Positions 26,151 to 36,189 of a stretch of DNA of 64,000 nucleotides are shown piece after piece. Each line of letters opens with the position of its first letter. Position 1 is the stretch's first letter. Under the pieces are notes generated by a model. The model had not been told where the DNA came from. It ran no database searches and saw only the letters and a program-made list of their open reading frames with translations. Both the position numbers and the translations under genes were made by a program. The DNA comes from Holosporales bacterium (GTDB taxonomy: Bacteria; Pseudomonadota; Alphaproteobacteria; RUG11792). The stretch is taken from contig JAIRZU010000005.1 of the NCBI GenBank assembly GCA_031267075.1, positions 1-64,000 of the forward strand, in the 5' to 3' direction.

Positions 26151-26909
26151 CTATTCCTGCTCCATGGACATGACTGCCTTTCTCGTTGTAACGTACTTAT
26201 CGTCTGAGACCTTCTCGAGTTCATTTGTGATCGGGAGTAGGGCGGATCGCTTCACGACAATGTTGGTACCGTAGATCACGTAGTACCACCTGCGGCGCAC
26301 CTTTTTCTTACCACTAGCTATTGTGAGCTGCGTCAAAGGATCAAGAGGAATGTGGACCAGTTTCCCGACGCCTGATCTCATGCTGCCCTGACCCAGGAGT
26401 GGCAACACCAGATATGGCCCAGGCTTAGCTCCCCACTTTTTAAGCGTGTTTCCGAAGGACGTTGTCTTCTTATCGATTCCCATTTTGGCTGCAACATCAA
26501 CAGCCCCAAACACACCTAGCACTGTGTTGATCAAGAATCGGAACACCGTCTTCACGACTCTCTCGCCATCTCCTTGCAAGATAAAATTGACAGCATCAAT
26601 CGGCGAAAAGAAATTATCAAGAGCGTTTGAGATACAGGTCTGCATCGGGTTTGGCGTTATGTGTCGGTACGCTGTGGCGACAGGCATTAGGAACACCTTA
26701 TCGAGAATACTATTCAACGCGAACATGAGTCTGTTGAAGGGCTCGAATGGATCGTAGTCGGGCTCTTCATCATCTTCATACAGATCTTCGAAGACCCACT
26801 CCCCAGCGTCCGAGGCCGGAGTAGCGCTTGTATCTGAAGCGCTACATACATCTCCTGATGTCAGGCAAAGCCCCATCAGTACGATCGTAAAAATTTTTGC
26901 CTTGGCCAT
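26151..26909 (-). CDS. mlaA: MlaA/VacJ family outer-membrane lipid asymmetry protein
   Basis: MlaA removes mislocalised phospholipids from the outer leaflet and passes them to MlaC. The family core is clear: YDPFEPFNRLMFALNS near residue 53, then NALDNFFSPIDAVNFILQGD, FLINTVLGVFGAVDVA and GPYLVLPLLGQGSMRSGVG. The signal peptide is present, but I see no good lipobox, unlike most MlaA. It follows the truncated epimerase by 2 nt, in the dnaG-rpoD run. An outer membrane with lipid asymmetry fits the lpxK gene in the same window. Confidence 0.93.
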   Translation of the reverse strand: MAKAKIFTIVLMGLCLTSGDVCSASDTSATPASDAGEWVFEDLYEDDEEPDYDPFEPFNRLMFALNSILDKVFLMPVATAYRHITPNPMQTCISNALDNFFSPIDAVNFILQGDGERVVKTVFRFLINTVLGVFGAVDVAAKMGIDKKTTSFGNTLKKWGAKPGPYLVLPLLGQGSMRSGVGKLVHIPLDPLTQLTIASGKKKVRRRWYYVIYGTNIVVKRSALLPITNELEKVSDDKYVTTRKAVMSMEQE

Positions 26910-26911
26910 CC

Positions 26912-27844
26912 TTACTCTGCTACAGTATCAAACATACACTGGTGTATGACGTGCATTAGTAATAATCCATGATCTTTGACGTATCTTACAAGAAATTTTT
27001 TAGCATTTTCGGGAATTGATTTTTCGGTAATGACAATCTGCCGCAGTGTGATGCCGTCTGCCTTGATTACCCGAAGCACAGCATGTATGTCGCGAAGCTC
27101 ACCAACTATCGAAACTCCCCTTATAACTCTTCCAACATCCATTGGGTCAAATGTGAGGATCCCAACTGGTTCAAAGTTGAATGAAATGTCATCGTTCGAA
27201 ACTATCTCATTCAGGAAGATCTCAGCTGACTCCTTGCTGCCGACCAACAGAACCATCGGATTCTCAATGAGTGTCTGCGGCCCGCTACTCGCCCGTTTCT
27301 CCTGAGCTCTCATCTTTTTAAGCTTCTGGCTATATAGCATTCTACTCAGGAGCCTCGGGATGAGCAGCATCAGTGTTAGCACAAATGTGTTTATCACGAG
27401 GACAGAGTACGGGAGGAAGTCCTCCTTGTTCATGAGGAGCATCAGCGGGAAAAACAGAATATCAGCTAAAACGACAGATAGCAGAATGGGAGCGAAATCC
27501 TCGATGGAGGTGTATCTCCAGAATGATTGGTGTATCTGCATCCAGGCGAAAACGCTTGAGCTCACCAGCCCGAAAACTAGCATATTCTTTAGGATGTAGG
27601 CAGGAGAGTAATCCAGAAAATCCATCCCTATTCTTAGGTGAATTGAAATGAAGATTGATAGGAAGGCGACGAAGCTGTCGAAGATCAATATAGCGTACGA
27701 TTGATGGACGCTCGCCGCTTCGCCTCGTACCTTTCTATTAAACTCTATGATTTTGGGAAGCATCAGCCTGATGCTAGCTGCGATCCTATCACTCGCTATG
27801 TCAAGATATCGTCCTATTGCGGATAAGCGCCTCTCGATGCTCAC
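26912..27844 (-). CDS. truncated polysaccharide epimerase/dehydratase (CapD/FlaA1 N-terminal half)
   Basis: 310 residues resembling only the first half of membrane-bound nucleotide-sugar epimerases/dehydratases (CapD, WbpM). There are four transmembrane helices (about 50-190), then a CoA-binding-like Rossmann domain (PMVLLVGSKESAEIFLNEI near 197; FEPVGILTFDP; GELRDIHAVL; IVITEKSIP). The catalytic SDR domain (GxxGxxG and YxxxK), normally about 300 residues more, is missing. The stop lies 2 nt before mlaA, with no trace of the second half. It may be a functional truncated regulator or a deletion product. Confidence 0.75.
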   Translation of the reverse strand: MSIERRLSAIGRYLDIASDRIAASIRLMLPKIIEFNRKVRGEAASVHQSYAILIFDSFVAFLSIFISIHLRIGMDFLDYSPAYILKNMLVFGLVSSSVFAWMQIHQSFWRYTSIEDFAPILLSVVLADILFFPLMLLMNKEDFLPYSVLVINTFVLTLMLLIPRLLSRMLYSQKLKKMRAQEKRASSGPQTLIENPMVLLVGSKESAEIFLNEIVSNDDISFNFEPVGILTFDPMDVGRVIRGVSIVGELRDIHAVLRVIKADGITLRQIVITEKSIPENAKKFLVRYVKDHGLLLMHVIHQCMFDTVAE

Positions 27845-27862
27845 TGGTATTCTCTCCTGTGC

Positions 27863-29728
27863 TTAGTTATCTAGAAAGCTTCGTAATCTCCGAGAACGAC
27901 TCGGGTGTTTGAGCTTCCTCAGGGCCTTTGCCTCGATCTGCCTAATCCTCTCTCTTGTGACTGAGAACTGCTGCCCAACCTCTTCAAGGGTATGGTCAGT
28001 TGCTAGGCCTATTCCAAACCTCATGCGCAGTACCCTTTCCTCGCGGCCTGTGAGCGTTGATAAAATCTTATTGGTTGCTGATTTGAGGTTCGCTTGAAGG
28101 GCGGCGTCGGCCGGGAGCACTGCGTTCTTATCTTCTATGAAATCTCCGAGGTGGCTCTCTTCTTCGTCTCCGATCGGCGTTTCCAAGCTAATTGGATCCT
28201 TCGCAATCTTCATGACTCTTCTGACTTTATCGAGAGGCATTATGAGCTTTGCTGCTAGTTCCTCATGTGTCGGTTCTCTCCCCAGTTCACTCATTAGCTG
28301 CTTCGACATCCTGACCAGCTTGTTTATCGTTTCAATCATATGTACTGGGATCCTGATGGTGCGTGCCTGATCTGCGATGGAGCGTGTAATAGCCTGCCTT
28401 ATCCACCACGTTGCGTACGTCGAGAACTTATAACCTCGCTTGTACTCGAATTTATCGACCGCCTTCATCAGCCCTATATTGCCTTCCTGTATCAGATCCA
28501 GGAACTGCAGCCCTCTGTTCATATACCGCTTTGCTATCGATATCACCAGCCTGAGGTTGGCCTCAATCATCTCCTTTTTCGCTCTTGCTTCATCGCGTTC
28601 CGCTCTCTGCACTACCTGCAAAGTATGCCTGAAAAACGAAAATGGAACTGCGGTGGTTTGTGATATGCTAGTGGATAGCTGCACTAACGTCTCCAGTAAC
28701 TCCTTACTGGCGGAGCAGAATTGCTGCCAGCTCGTATCACTCCTGGTGGCCGTAAAGTCTTTAAGCCACTGCTCATCGAAATCCTTGTTAATGAGAAGTG
28801 CGGCAAGCTCCTGTCTATCGATTCCAAGTTTCATTGCTTGAGATACGATCTTCCTTTCCATCTCAGGAATACGAGATGCGAGGGCTGCGTGCTGCTCTTT
28901 TATGCTAGCCGTCCTCTTCTCATTTAGATTTATCTCATTGAAGTTCTCTACGATCTCACGCCGAAGAGTGGCGTACTTCTCGCATGCATCAAGCTTCTTT
29001 GTATCGAATCCATACTCCTTTTGCAGCCTGTATATCTCAGAGTAAAGCTCAGCGTGTCTATCAAACTTTTGGAGCAGCTTCTGCTTCGCTTCCTCATCGT
29101 TTGTAATGTTCAGAATTCCCATTTCTTCTGGGGATAGATCGGCGTCTTCAGCATCATCCGAGTCGGAGTACTGCAGTTCTTCGTCGATGTTGTTCGAGTC
29201 TGTAGTAATGATATCCCTAAGCAGGACCATGTTGTTGTTGAGCCTTTCTCGTAGGGCAGCGATCATCTCAGCTGTAATTCTACTTTCGCACAGATTAGTC
29301 CTGAGGGTCGTCCTGTACGTCTCTATCTTCATGGCTATCGTAACTTCACCCTCACGCGATAGGAGGGTTATGTTGCCCATCTCTTTTAGATATATCCTAA
29401 CTGGATCATCGCCCTTCGCCTCTTCGGCTACCGGCTCTCCTTCCTCACCCATTCCAGGATGCTGGTCGTTAATGCTACTGACTATCTTCGTTTCCGATAC
29501 GAGTGCTTCATCTTCAATGCTTATTATCTTCACATCGTTATCGATAAAGTACGATACAATCGCATCGAGCTTCTCGGAGTCGTATTCAGAGCTAGGGAGC
29601 ACTTCGTTCAGCTCTTCGTATGTTAGGTAGCCCTTTGTTTTATTGGATTTCATTAGGGTTATAACGTTTGGGTCAGACACGATGTGCTGCTCCCCGTTCA
29701 TACCCTCATCATCAATTTCTCTATTCAT
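27863..29728 (-). CDS. rpoD: RNA polymerase sigma factor RpoD
   Basis: The housekeeping sigma70. 621 residues with region 1.1 at the N-terminus, region 1.2 ([22 protein letters not shown]), a non-conserved acidic insert (about 180-260), region 2 ([35 protein letters not shown] in two halves, then [17 protein letters not shown]), region 3 and region 4 ([31 protein letters not shown]). It is second in the dnaG-rpoD order found in many bacteria. It recognises the TTGACA/TATAAT-type promoters described here. Confidence 0.97.
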   Translation of the reverse strand: MNREIDDEGMNGEQHIVSDPNVITLMKSNKTKGYLTYEELNEVLPSSEYDSEKLDAIVSYFIDNDVKIISIEDEALVSETKIVSSINDQHPGMGEEGEPVAEEAKGDDPVRIYLKEMGNITLLSREGEVTIAMKIETYRTTLRTNLCESRITAEMIAALRERLNNNMVLLRDIITTDSNNIDEELQYSDSDDAEDADLSPEEMGILNITNDEEAKQKLLQKFDRHAELYSEIYRLQKEYGFDTKKLDACEKYATLRREIVENFNEINLNEKRTASIKEQHAALASRIPEMERKIVSQAMKLGIDRQELAALLINKDFDEQWLKDFTATRSDTSWQQFCSASKELLETLVQLSTSISQTTAVPFSFFRHTLQVVQRAERDEARAKKEMIEANLRLVISIAKRYMNRGLQFLDLIQEGNIGLMKAVDKFEYKRGYKFSTYATWWIRQAITRSIADQARTIRIPVHMIETINKLVRMSKQLMSELGREPTHEELAAKLIMPLDKVRRVMKIAKDPISLETPIGDEEESHLGDFIEDKNAVLPADAALQANLKSATNKILSTLTGREERVLRMRFGIGLATDHTLEEVGQQFSVTRERIRQIEAKALRKLKHPSRSRRLRSFLDN

Positions 29729-29767
29729 ATATATACCCCACCTTCCTTTTGGTAATGTGTGTGTTTC

Positions 29768-31537
29768 TTATGTGTCTTTCTGTCTATTTTTAATATGACT
29801 GATTTTAAGTTCCTTGAGCCTATCCCAGGCCTCGGTGCTCATACTTTCGTTGCAATCCTCCTTTGCTCGGGTAATGTCTGCGCGTTGCTGCTTATCTGAG
29901 AAGCCGCATACATACATCCCCCTCCAAAGCTCCGTTACCGCTTCATCGTCCTTGTTTGCTACGTCGCAATTCTTAGAAGCGACAGATCTCACAAGTTGGA
30001 TTTCGCTGGAGATGATTTGTCCATGCTGGTCTGATAGGTCGACTCCATCGATCGCTAGATCGCGTATCGTACTGAACCCTTTTCTTGAAAACTCAATGGT
30101 CGCCAACTCTTCTATCACACACGGAATTACAGATGGACGCTCTAATAGTATATACAATAATGTCGCTTCCCACAAGAGGGTTTTTTCATCTTTGTTGATG
30201 GTAGGCAGCAGGGAATGCCTAAAGCGCTGTGGATTCCCAGGCGTTTGAGCAAATTCATGGATGGGCGATTTTTTTTTGTTGCTTGGTGCTAGGATCTGAT
30301 ATATCCTACTACTGATGTCGGATCTGTAAAGCTTCCTGATGTCTTGATCCTGGATGTCGTTTAGGCTGTCCAGGGTGTCTTTTTTCCACTTAGCCGTCTG
30401 TTCTGGAGTTCTGCTACTTTGTGGCTTCAACTGGCTGACGAAGTGTTCCCAGATGAAATCGATCAAGTTTATAGGTTTCTCAAGTATCTGGGACATTGCT
30501 GCCTTTCCGAATTTCTGAAGAAATGAATCCGGATCGCTGCCACCAGGGATAACACAGAATTTCAGGCTTTTCCCAGGCTGCAGATGCTGCATTGCTAGGA
30601 ATGCAATCTTTACCATTGCGTTATAGCCGGCCGCATCACCGTCGAGGCATATGATTGGTTCATCTGACGATTGCCAGAGCTTCACTAGATGCTCAACTGA
30701 GAATGATGTTCCCATCGATGCAACGGTCGTGTTGAAGCCATACTGATGCATCGCAATAACATCGATGTATCCCTCAACCAATATAAATGTACTGGCCTTA
30801 GAGATATTTCTTGATGCGATGTTGAAGGCATACAGGGTTGCGCGTTTTTGGAATAAGGCAGTTTCAGGAGAGTTCAGGTATTTGGGAGCGGAATCCTTCC
30901 GCAGTGCACGACCGCCAAAGGCTATCGGCCACCCCCGTTTATTGAAGACCGGAAAGATAATCCTGTCTCTGAAGTAACATACAGATTGCCCATTCCTTTG
31001 AGCAAAGAGACCTGACTTCAGGATGTCCGACATCTCAAATCCAGACGTCACAAGGTGTGACATTAGTAAGTTACCATTTAGAGGAGCGTACCCAATTGAA
31101 AACTGTTCAACACATGACTTATCAATCCCGCGTGATTCGCAGTACTCCGCCGCCTTACCTTCCAAATGCGCCTTGAAAAACTCGAGCGCTTTTTGCATGA
31201 TTTTAAGTTGGACGGAGTCGTCGTCACTGTAGTTCCCCTTCTCTGGGAGTTTGATACCAGCCATTTCGGCGAGTATCTCAATTGCCTGAGGGAACTGTAT
31301 ACCGCGCTTCTTCATGATGTAGGCTATGATATCACCAGATGCACCACAGCCGAAGCAGTAGAACGTCCCCTTATCATCATTCACGAAGAACGACCCGGTC
31401 TTCTCACTATGAAACGGGCAGTTACCAACATGCTCCCTTCCGCGTTTCCGGAGGGGCGTATCTTTCCCAACAATTTCTGATAGCAGCAGCTTGTCCTTGA
31501 TTCGGCCGAGTACTGCATTTATCCCTGTGACGCTCAT
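29768..31537 (-). CDS. dnaG: DNA primase DnaG
   Basis: DnaG makes RNA primers for lagging-strand synthesis. An N-terminal CHC2 zinc finger (CPFHSEKTGSFFVN, YCFGCGASGD, residues about 38-65), a catalytic core, and the TOPRIM motif ILVEGYIDVIAMHQYG near 250 with DGDAAG near 300. The C-terminal helicase-binding region is divergent. 589 residues, normal length. The start is 26 nt from the divergent antiporter gene, so both promoters lie in overlapping sequence. Confidence 0.96.
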   Translation of the reverse strand: MSVTGINAVLGRIKDKLLLSEIVGKDTPLRKRGREHVGNCPFHSEKTGSFFVNDDKGTFYCFGCGASGDIIAYIMKKRGIQFPQAIEILAEMAGIKLPEKGNYSDDDSVQLKIMQKALEFFKAHLEGKAAEYCESRGIDKSCVEQFSIGYAPLNGNLLMSHLVTSGFEMSDILKSGLFAQRNGQSVCYFRDRIIFPVFNKRGWPIAFGGRALRKDSAPKYLNSPETALFQKRATLYAFNIASRNISKASTFILVEGYIDVIAMHQYGFNTTVASMGTSFSVEHLVKLWQSSDEPIICLDGDAAGYNAMVKIAFLAMQHLQPGKSLKFCVIPGGSDPDSFLQKFGKAAMSQILEKPINLIDFIWEHFVSQLKPQSSRTPEQTAKWKKDTLDSLNDIQDQDIRKLYRSDISSRIYQILAPSNKKKSPIHEFAQTPGNPQRFRHSLLPTINKDEKTLLWEATLLYILLERPSVIPCVIEELATIEFSRKGFSTIRDLAIDGVDLSDQHGQIISSEIQLVRSVASKNCDVANKDDEAVTELWRGMYVCGFSDKQQRADITRAKEDCNESMSTEAWDRLKELKISHIKNRQKDT

Positions 31538-31563
31538 GGCGTCTATGTTACAATATTCCTGCT

Positions 31564-32820
31564 ATGAATAACGAGTACGTTTTTGCACATCTCACTGTAA
31601 TCGTGTTGGTTGCGGCTCTATCTGGTCTGTTTCTGGCTAGGTTGAAGCAACCCGTGATGGTAGGGTATATCCTGGCTGGGATAACATTTGGGCCAAGCGG
31701 CCTTGGTTTTATCTCGTCACAAGTCCAGATCCAGTTTTACTCAGAACTGGGAATCCTACTGCTATTGTTCGTGATTGGGCTTGAACTCAACATCGGATCA
31801 TTCATTAAGATGTGGAAGATTCCGACGCTGTTCACAGTGATACAGGTCGTCGCCAACACTGTGATTGCAGTACTAGTTTCGGTGATATTCGACTTCCCAA
31901 TCTTCGTCACACTCCTCGTGGCATTCATTACATCCCTCTCGTCGACGGCAGCGATAGTTAAGGTCCTTGAGTACATAGGCGAGTTTAGAACTGATGTCGG
32001 CCACATTACAATTGGAATTCTGGTGGCGCAGGATATCGCCATCGTCCCCATGATGCTGATCATTAAGAAATGCGGAGCAATCAACAGCTCTGTGATTATC
32101 AATCTCATACTCGCCATCGTCCTTGTTGTGCTGCTGATAAAATACCTTGGAAGAAAGGACAAGATCGCACTCCCCACAAAACACCTGTTGCAGCACCCTG
32201 AGCTCACACCAGTTATAACATTAGCATTCTGCTTTACGGCTTCAGCGATAGTTGTGTTGCTTGGGCTTTCTGAAGCATATGGAGCATTCCTAGCTGGGCT
32301 GTTCATAGGAAATATGCAGGAGAGGCAGAGCATCCTCAACAGCATAAAGCCGATTCAGAATGTGCTACTCATGGCGTTCTTCCTGTCGGTTGGCCTAATG
32401 TTCGATCTGAGATTTCTGATTGATAATTGGTTGAGTGTGACGCTGACATTGATAGCAGTCACTACCTGGAAGGTTATCTTCAACACTGCGACTGTGAGGT
32501 TCTTCGCAATCGAGCTAACCAAGGCGGCATCAATAGGAATAATCCTAGCACAGCTCGGAGAGTTCTCATTGATACTAGCCAACGTCGCCACTCAATCCCA
32601 GATCATCGATGAATTCGGGCAGAAGATGATAGTGTGCATAACGGCACTATCGCTCTCGATGAGTCCAGTCTTCATTGCACTCGCAACAAGAACCAAGGAC
32701 CTCTCATTCATCGGAGATAACTCCCCCGTCTCTCTTTGCAAGATACTGTTCTCTAGGAACTTCGCGAAGACCGTCAGGGCACTTTCGTTGAAATACAGAA
32801 AAATGGAAACAAAGGTATAG
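31564..32820 (+). CDS. monovalent cation:proton antiporter (CPA2, KefB/NapA-like)
   Basis: A hydrophobic 418-residue protein of the CPA2 family, exchanging Na+ or K+ for protons. Characteristic segments: YILAGITFGPSGLGFI near 40, LGILLLLFVIGLELN near 63, TSLSSTAAIVKVLE near 123, and the EAYGAFLAGLFIGN segment near 240. The C-terminal TrkA-N/RCK domains found in KefB/KefC are absent; only about 40 soluble residues follow the last helix. The next gene starts 1 nt after the stop, so the three antiporter-like genes form one unit. Confidence 0.9.
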   Translation: MNNEYVFAHLTVIVLVAALSGLFLARLKQPVMVGYILAGITFGPSGLGFISSQVQIQFYSELGILLLLFVIGLELNIGSFIKMWKIPTLFTVIQVVANTVIAVLVSVIFDFPIFVTLLVAFITSLSSTAAIVKVLEYIGEFRTDVGHITIGILVAQDIAIVPMMLIIKKCGAINSSVIINLILAIVLVVLLIKYLGRKDKIALPTKHLLQHPELTPVITLAFCFTASAIVVLLGLSEAYGAFLAGLFIGNMQERQSILNSIKPIQNVLLMAFFLSVGLMFDLRFLIDNWLSVTLTLIAVTTWKVIFNTATVRFFAIELTKAASIGIILAQLGEFSLILANVATQSQIIDEFGQKMIVCITALSLSMSPVFIALATRTKDLSFIGDNSPVSLCKILFSRNFAKTVRALSLKYRKMETKV

Positions 32821-33492
32821 ATGACAATCTGTGAGTGCACACTGATCCTAAGCGGGTTCCTGTTCTGCATCGGACTGCTTGGGTTGTTGAGGCAGCCAAG
32901 CATCGTGAAGGTTATCATATCGATAGAAATCATGATCTTCGCAGGCATCATTAACTTCGCTGTTACGACCGGTGATTTCCCTATCAGGTCTGGACACTTC
33001 GCAATCCTAATCGCAGTCGTTCTAGGCGGACTTGCCATTGGCGTAATCTTTACAATCTGCAACTCGCAAACAAGGGAAAATAAGGATATAAATCTCCTGG
33101 ATGAAGATGACAGACTTCCTTTGAAACCTTCAGAATCAGAACTTACTGGAGTAGCAATGGAGAGGCCATTAGACATAGGTGAGAGCACCGGATTGACGCA
33201 GCAAGCTGATTATGGATCATCATCCAAACCTCCAGAATCAGGATTATTGCTAGAAGACACGGAGCGCAGAAGCGGAGTGTACATAGAGGTACATGAGCAT
33301 TCGAGCACCGGATCGACGCCGCAAGAAACTGATTATGGATTACAATTCAAACCTTCAGAATCAGGATTATTGCTAGAAGACACGGAGCGCAGAAGCGGAG
33401 TGTACATAGAGGTACATGAGCATTCGAGCACCGGATCGACGCAGCAAGAAACTGATTATGGAGTGTTTGGGAGGGAGTCTAATGACGGGTAA
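32821..33492 (+). CDS. NuoK/MrpC-like membrane subunit with repeat-derived C-terminal extension
   Basis: Residues 1-82 form three transmembrane helices of the NuoK/MrpC family. The conserved membrane glutamate is in SIEIMIFAG (near 37), but the second NuoK glutamate (in AAAEAS of E. coli) is replaced by VVLGGLAIG, which is more like MrpC. Residues about 98-215 come from three tandem copies of the palindromic element (two with a 41-residue unit containing ERRSGVY and HEHSSTGST). The last 11 nt overlap the next gene. With a CPA2 antiporter before it and a NuoL/MrpD-like gene after, a cation-proton antiporter role is as likely as complex I. Confidence 0.75.
   Translation: MTICECTLILSGFLFCIGLLGLLRQPSIVKVIISIEIMIFAGIINFAVTTGDFPIRSGHFAILIAVVLGGLAIGVIFTICNSQTRENKDINLLDEDDRLPLKPSESELTGVAMERPLDIGESTGLTQQADYGSSSKPPESGLLLEDTERRSGVYIEVHEHSSTGSTPQETDYGLQFKPSESGLLLEDTERRSGVYIEVHEHSSTGSTQQETDYGVFGRESNDG
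33112..33463 (+). repeat. three tandem palindromic-element copies within a coding frame
   Basis: A degenerate copy at about 33112-33216 is followed by two nearly identical copies, 33224-33341 and 33347-33463, with a period of 123 bp (41 codons). They are in the orientation encoding KPSES-LLLEDTERRSG. All keep the host gene open. Confidence 0.9.
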
Positions 33493-35299
33493 TGAATTAA
33501 AGGTATTATCCCTACTAATGCTGTTCGTTTCTGGAGGGTGCGGAGCTGCCTTCAGTATGTTTAGGACGGCGAAGTACGGAGCCATCATTTCGTGTATCGC
33601 GCTTGTAGCATCGGTGATGCTTGATGGTGGAGCGGCCATCAGCTTCCAATGGTTTTCAATCAACAAAATGCACCTCGTGTTATCGTTCGGCTTCGGCAGC
33701 ACCGAGACTATCATTAGCTCGATCATCACCGCTATCCTCTGCTGCCTGTATTTCGCTAGGAAGATAGAATGCATCGATAAGGCGGTAAACGCGAAATTCG
33801 GAGCTCTAAACATATTCGTAGGCTGCATGTGCGTTGCAGTATTTTCCCAGAATCTCTTCCAGTTCTATGTTGCAGTAGAGGCTATGGGAATCCTGTCCGC
33901 CGTAATTGTAGGCCTGGAAAAGGGAGCAGCTACCAATGCATCAAGAGTCTTTGCCTTCAATAAGTTCGCAAGCCTGCTGTTCTTGATATCCCTCATCATA
34001 ATCGCACTCAGTGCTAAGAGCCTGGAGTTCGTGGATATCCAGAAATTATATTCTGGCAACTGCTCTGGCGGGCTATTCTGGGCATCTGCACTTTTGGTTG
34101 TTTCATGCCTATGCAAGGGAGCACAGGTTCCATTTTCATACTGGCTAATTGCCGCAGCCAAAGCAAACATCTTTGCATCGATACTGATTCACTCTGGAAC
34201 GATCGTTGGCCTAGGAATTATATTCATAACGAAGTGCCACTTCTTGTTTAGCCCGTTCCCGATCCTGCAGGAGGTGATGATTGTATCGGGTATCGTTACT
34301 GCAATCCTAATGGCTGGCTACGCAACTGTCTACAACAACATAAAGGAAATCATGGCGTGCCTAACTGCATCATCAATCGGAAGCATGTTCGTTGCCTGTG
34401 GGCTAAGCATGCACACTATTGCCGTATTGGCATTCACCTGCCACGCTCTCTTCAAAGCCACTCTGTTCCTTGGGTTCGCGTACTTAATTGCTGCCACTGC
34501 CGGCGAGAAGAATATCCTCAAGATGGGAGGTCTTAAAAACGAGGCGTCAAAGCTGAGTGATATTATATGGATCACATTCATAATGGCGGTTGGCATTCCG
34601 CTTCTCCCTGGATTTTTCGCGAAGGTCCCATTCCTGGCATCGCTTCAACTTACTGAAATGCCGTTGTTAGTCATCGCTAATGTGGTAGCTAACATGTTCG
34701 CTACGATGGCGCTTTTTAGGATTATCGTGGTTGCGATGTACGGGAAATCGAGGATGGATGATCTCACATTATCGATGGTCTCAAACTCGAATGCATATAA
34801 CATGAAGCCGATATGGCTAGTGATTGCAATCTCGATATTCGGATCATTCGTAGCGTGGAGCTCATGTGTATCTGGGAAGCTTCATTTCGGAGAGGCCGGT
34901 GTAGCACGGGTGCGCGACGCCTTTGATTACTTCCTCGAAAATGTTGGTGAGGTATGCCAGATCGCTGCATCCATCATCATCGTTCTCCTGTTCATGCGCT
35001 TCTCCAGATCGAAGTACGTAGATGCGGTACTAGAAACCTTTATGAAGATACTGATGAGGAACAAATTTCACAAGCGCTTCTGCGGATTATGTACACTGAC
35101 AATGCTGAAGATCTTGAGGGGATTCGACGAAGCCAATGTCGCCATTGCAAACATCTTAAATGTGAGGAGCTATAGGGCTTTGAGGGGAGCAGGGATAGCG
35201 CTATCAAACGCCCACCGTAAATTACTGGCAGCTCAGGTTATCTGGATTATCCTTGGTCTCGCCCTCATCCTAGCCGCTGCGATTAGACCTCTCCCATAA
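33482..35299 (+). CDS. NuoL/MrpD-like proton-conducting membrane subunit
   Basis: About 605 residues and 15 or so hydrophobic helices, of the antiporter-like family shared by complex I (NuoL, M, N) and Mrp antiporters. The central motif CKGAQVPFSYWLIAAAKANIF with the downstream ILIHSGTIVGLG matches the proton-channel helices (GKSAQ-P--WL-DA in NuoL), with AKA in place of the usual DAME. The lateral-helix-like C-terminus has a long soluble stretch and a final membrane segment. I chose ATG 33482, which overlaps the previous gene. Either complex I or an Mrp-type antiporter is possible; the window cannot decide. Confidence 0.8.
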   Translation: MTGNELKVLSLLMLFVSGGCGAAFSMFRTAKYGAIISCIALVASVMLDGGAAISFQWFSINKMHLVLSFGFGSTETIISSIITAILCCLYFARKIECIDKAVNAKFGALNIFVGCMCVAVFSQNLFQFYVAVEAMGILSAVIVGLEKGAATNASRVFAFNKFASLLFLISLIIIALSAKSLEFVDIQKLYSGNCSGGLFWASALLVVSCLCKGAQVPFSYWLIAAAKANIFASILIHSGTIVGLGIIFITKCHFLFSPFPILQEVMIVSGIVTAILMAGYATVYNNIKEIMACLTASSIGSMFVACGLSMHTIAVLAFTCHALFKATLFLGFAYLIAATAGEKNILKMGGLKNEASKLSDIIWITFIMAVGIPLLPGFFAKVPFLASLQLTEMPLLVIANVVANMFATMALFRIIVVAMYGKSRMDDLTLSMVSNSNAYNMKPIWLVIAISIFGSFVAWSSCVSGKLHFGEAGVARVRDAFDYFLENVGEVCQIAASIIIVLLFMRFSRSKYVDAVLETFMKILMRNKFHKRFCGLCTLTMLKILRGFDEANVAIANILNVRSYRALRGAGIALSNAHRKLLAAQVIWIILGLALILAAAIRPLP

Positions 35300-35345
35300 T
35301 CGGAATTATTGGGAAGAGGTGAGTGCTGGAGCACCCAAGCCCCCT

Positions 35346-35407
35346 CCCCCTCCTCAGGTAGCTTGTGGATCTCCAAAGATGTGCTTGACACATTCTCTCT
35401 CACCATG
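35346..35407 (+). repeat. direct repeat (promoter-region cassette), first copy
   Basis: CCCCTCCTCAGGT-GCTTGTG through TGACACATTCTCTC-ACCATGC recurs with very few changes at 37019-37080. Each copy lies upstream of a secreted-protein gene. Confidence 0.85.
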
Positions 35408-35424
35408 CAAAGCGAGGGAGGTAG

Positions 35425-35453
35425 TTGACAGGATCTTTCAACACTTGTACGAT
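35425..35453 (+). promoter_or_regulatory. sigma70-type promoter (TTGACA-N17-TACGAT)
   Basis: TTGACA, a 17-nt spacer and TACGAT, 38 nt upstream of the secreted-protein ATG at 35491. The same -10 occurs at 37080 and 54579. A second TTGACA at 35386 belongs to the cassette but has no good -10. Confidence 0.65.
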
Positions 35454-35490
35454 GCACGACACGAAATGAAAGATCCCTGAAGTGTGTAAG

Positions 35491-36144
35491 ATGAAGAAAC
35501 AGATAACGATCTCGATGGCGATAATAGCTCTGGCTGTTATTGCACAACCTACTTCAGCTAGTAGCCGATCAGAAGGTTCTAGTGAACGCCGGGTTTTTGG
35601 GAACGTACTTGTAAGAGAACAGAATGGATGGACCGTTTTCACCCCACTACCGCTGGCGTATCTACAACCGGACGAAGAACTGATAGATTGCGGTTGGGGT
35701 GTACGATCGTCGGAACGGTGGGGGGAGGATGCACGTGCAGAACTCCAAAGGGAAGAGAGAGCTTACCCTCCCGAATCCCTACAATCAGAGTTACAAGAAA
35801 ACGTAGACCCACTGATTCCCTGGGATGCACGCGCAGAACTGGCTGCTCGAGGGGTAGTGCACGCTTCCCCACCAAGAGGATGGCAACCACGCCTGGAGGA
35901 GGAAGATCACGAACTGCTGCTGGGAGAAAACGTAAAACCCCCGATTCTCTGGGATAGGTCTATGGAACAACAAAGTGGATGGATACTACCGCTGGCGTAT
36001 CCACAATCGGACGAAGAGCTGATAGAGAGCGGCTGGGGTGTACGATCGTCGGAACGGTGGGGGGTGATGAAGAGTAGATGTTGGAAGGCGTCGTCGCAGC
36101 CCACCGAGGAGATAGAGCGTGTGCAGACGAGAGGAGATAGTTAG
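35491..36144 (+). CDS. secreted repeat protein of unknown function
   Basis: The signal peptide MKKQITISMAIIALAVIAQPTSA fixes the start. The mature 190 residues contain two close copies of LPLAYxQxDEELIxxGWGVR followed by SSERWG (near 55 and 170), and between them weaker DARAEL and PLIPWD/PPILWD units. Acidic and tryptophan-rich; no family is recognised. It is the first of four tandem secreted genes with related signal peptides. Confidence 0.75.
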   Translation: MKKQITISMAIIALAVIAQPTSASSRSEGSSERRVFGNVLVREQNGWTVFTPLPLAYLQPDEELIDCGWGVRSSERWGEDARAELQREERAYPPESLQSELQENVDPLIPWDARAELAARGVVHASPPRGWQPRLEEEDHELLLGENVKPPILWDRSMEQQSGWILPLAYPQSDEELIESGWGVRSSERWGVMKSRCWKASSQPTEEIERVQTRGDS

Positions 36145-36189
36145 CCCTGCGCCTTCCTCGAGAACAGTGAGTACGAGTAGATAAAAGAA

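Noticed and set aside
33112..33463. Tandem repeats considered as a CRISPR array
   Set aside because: Units are 123 bp, contiguous without unique spacers, and coding.
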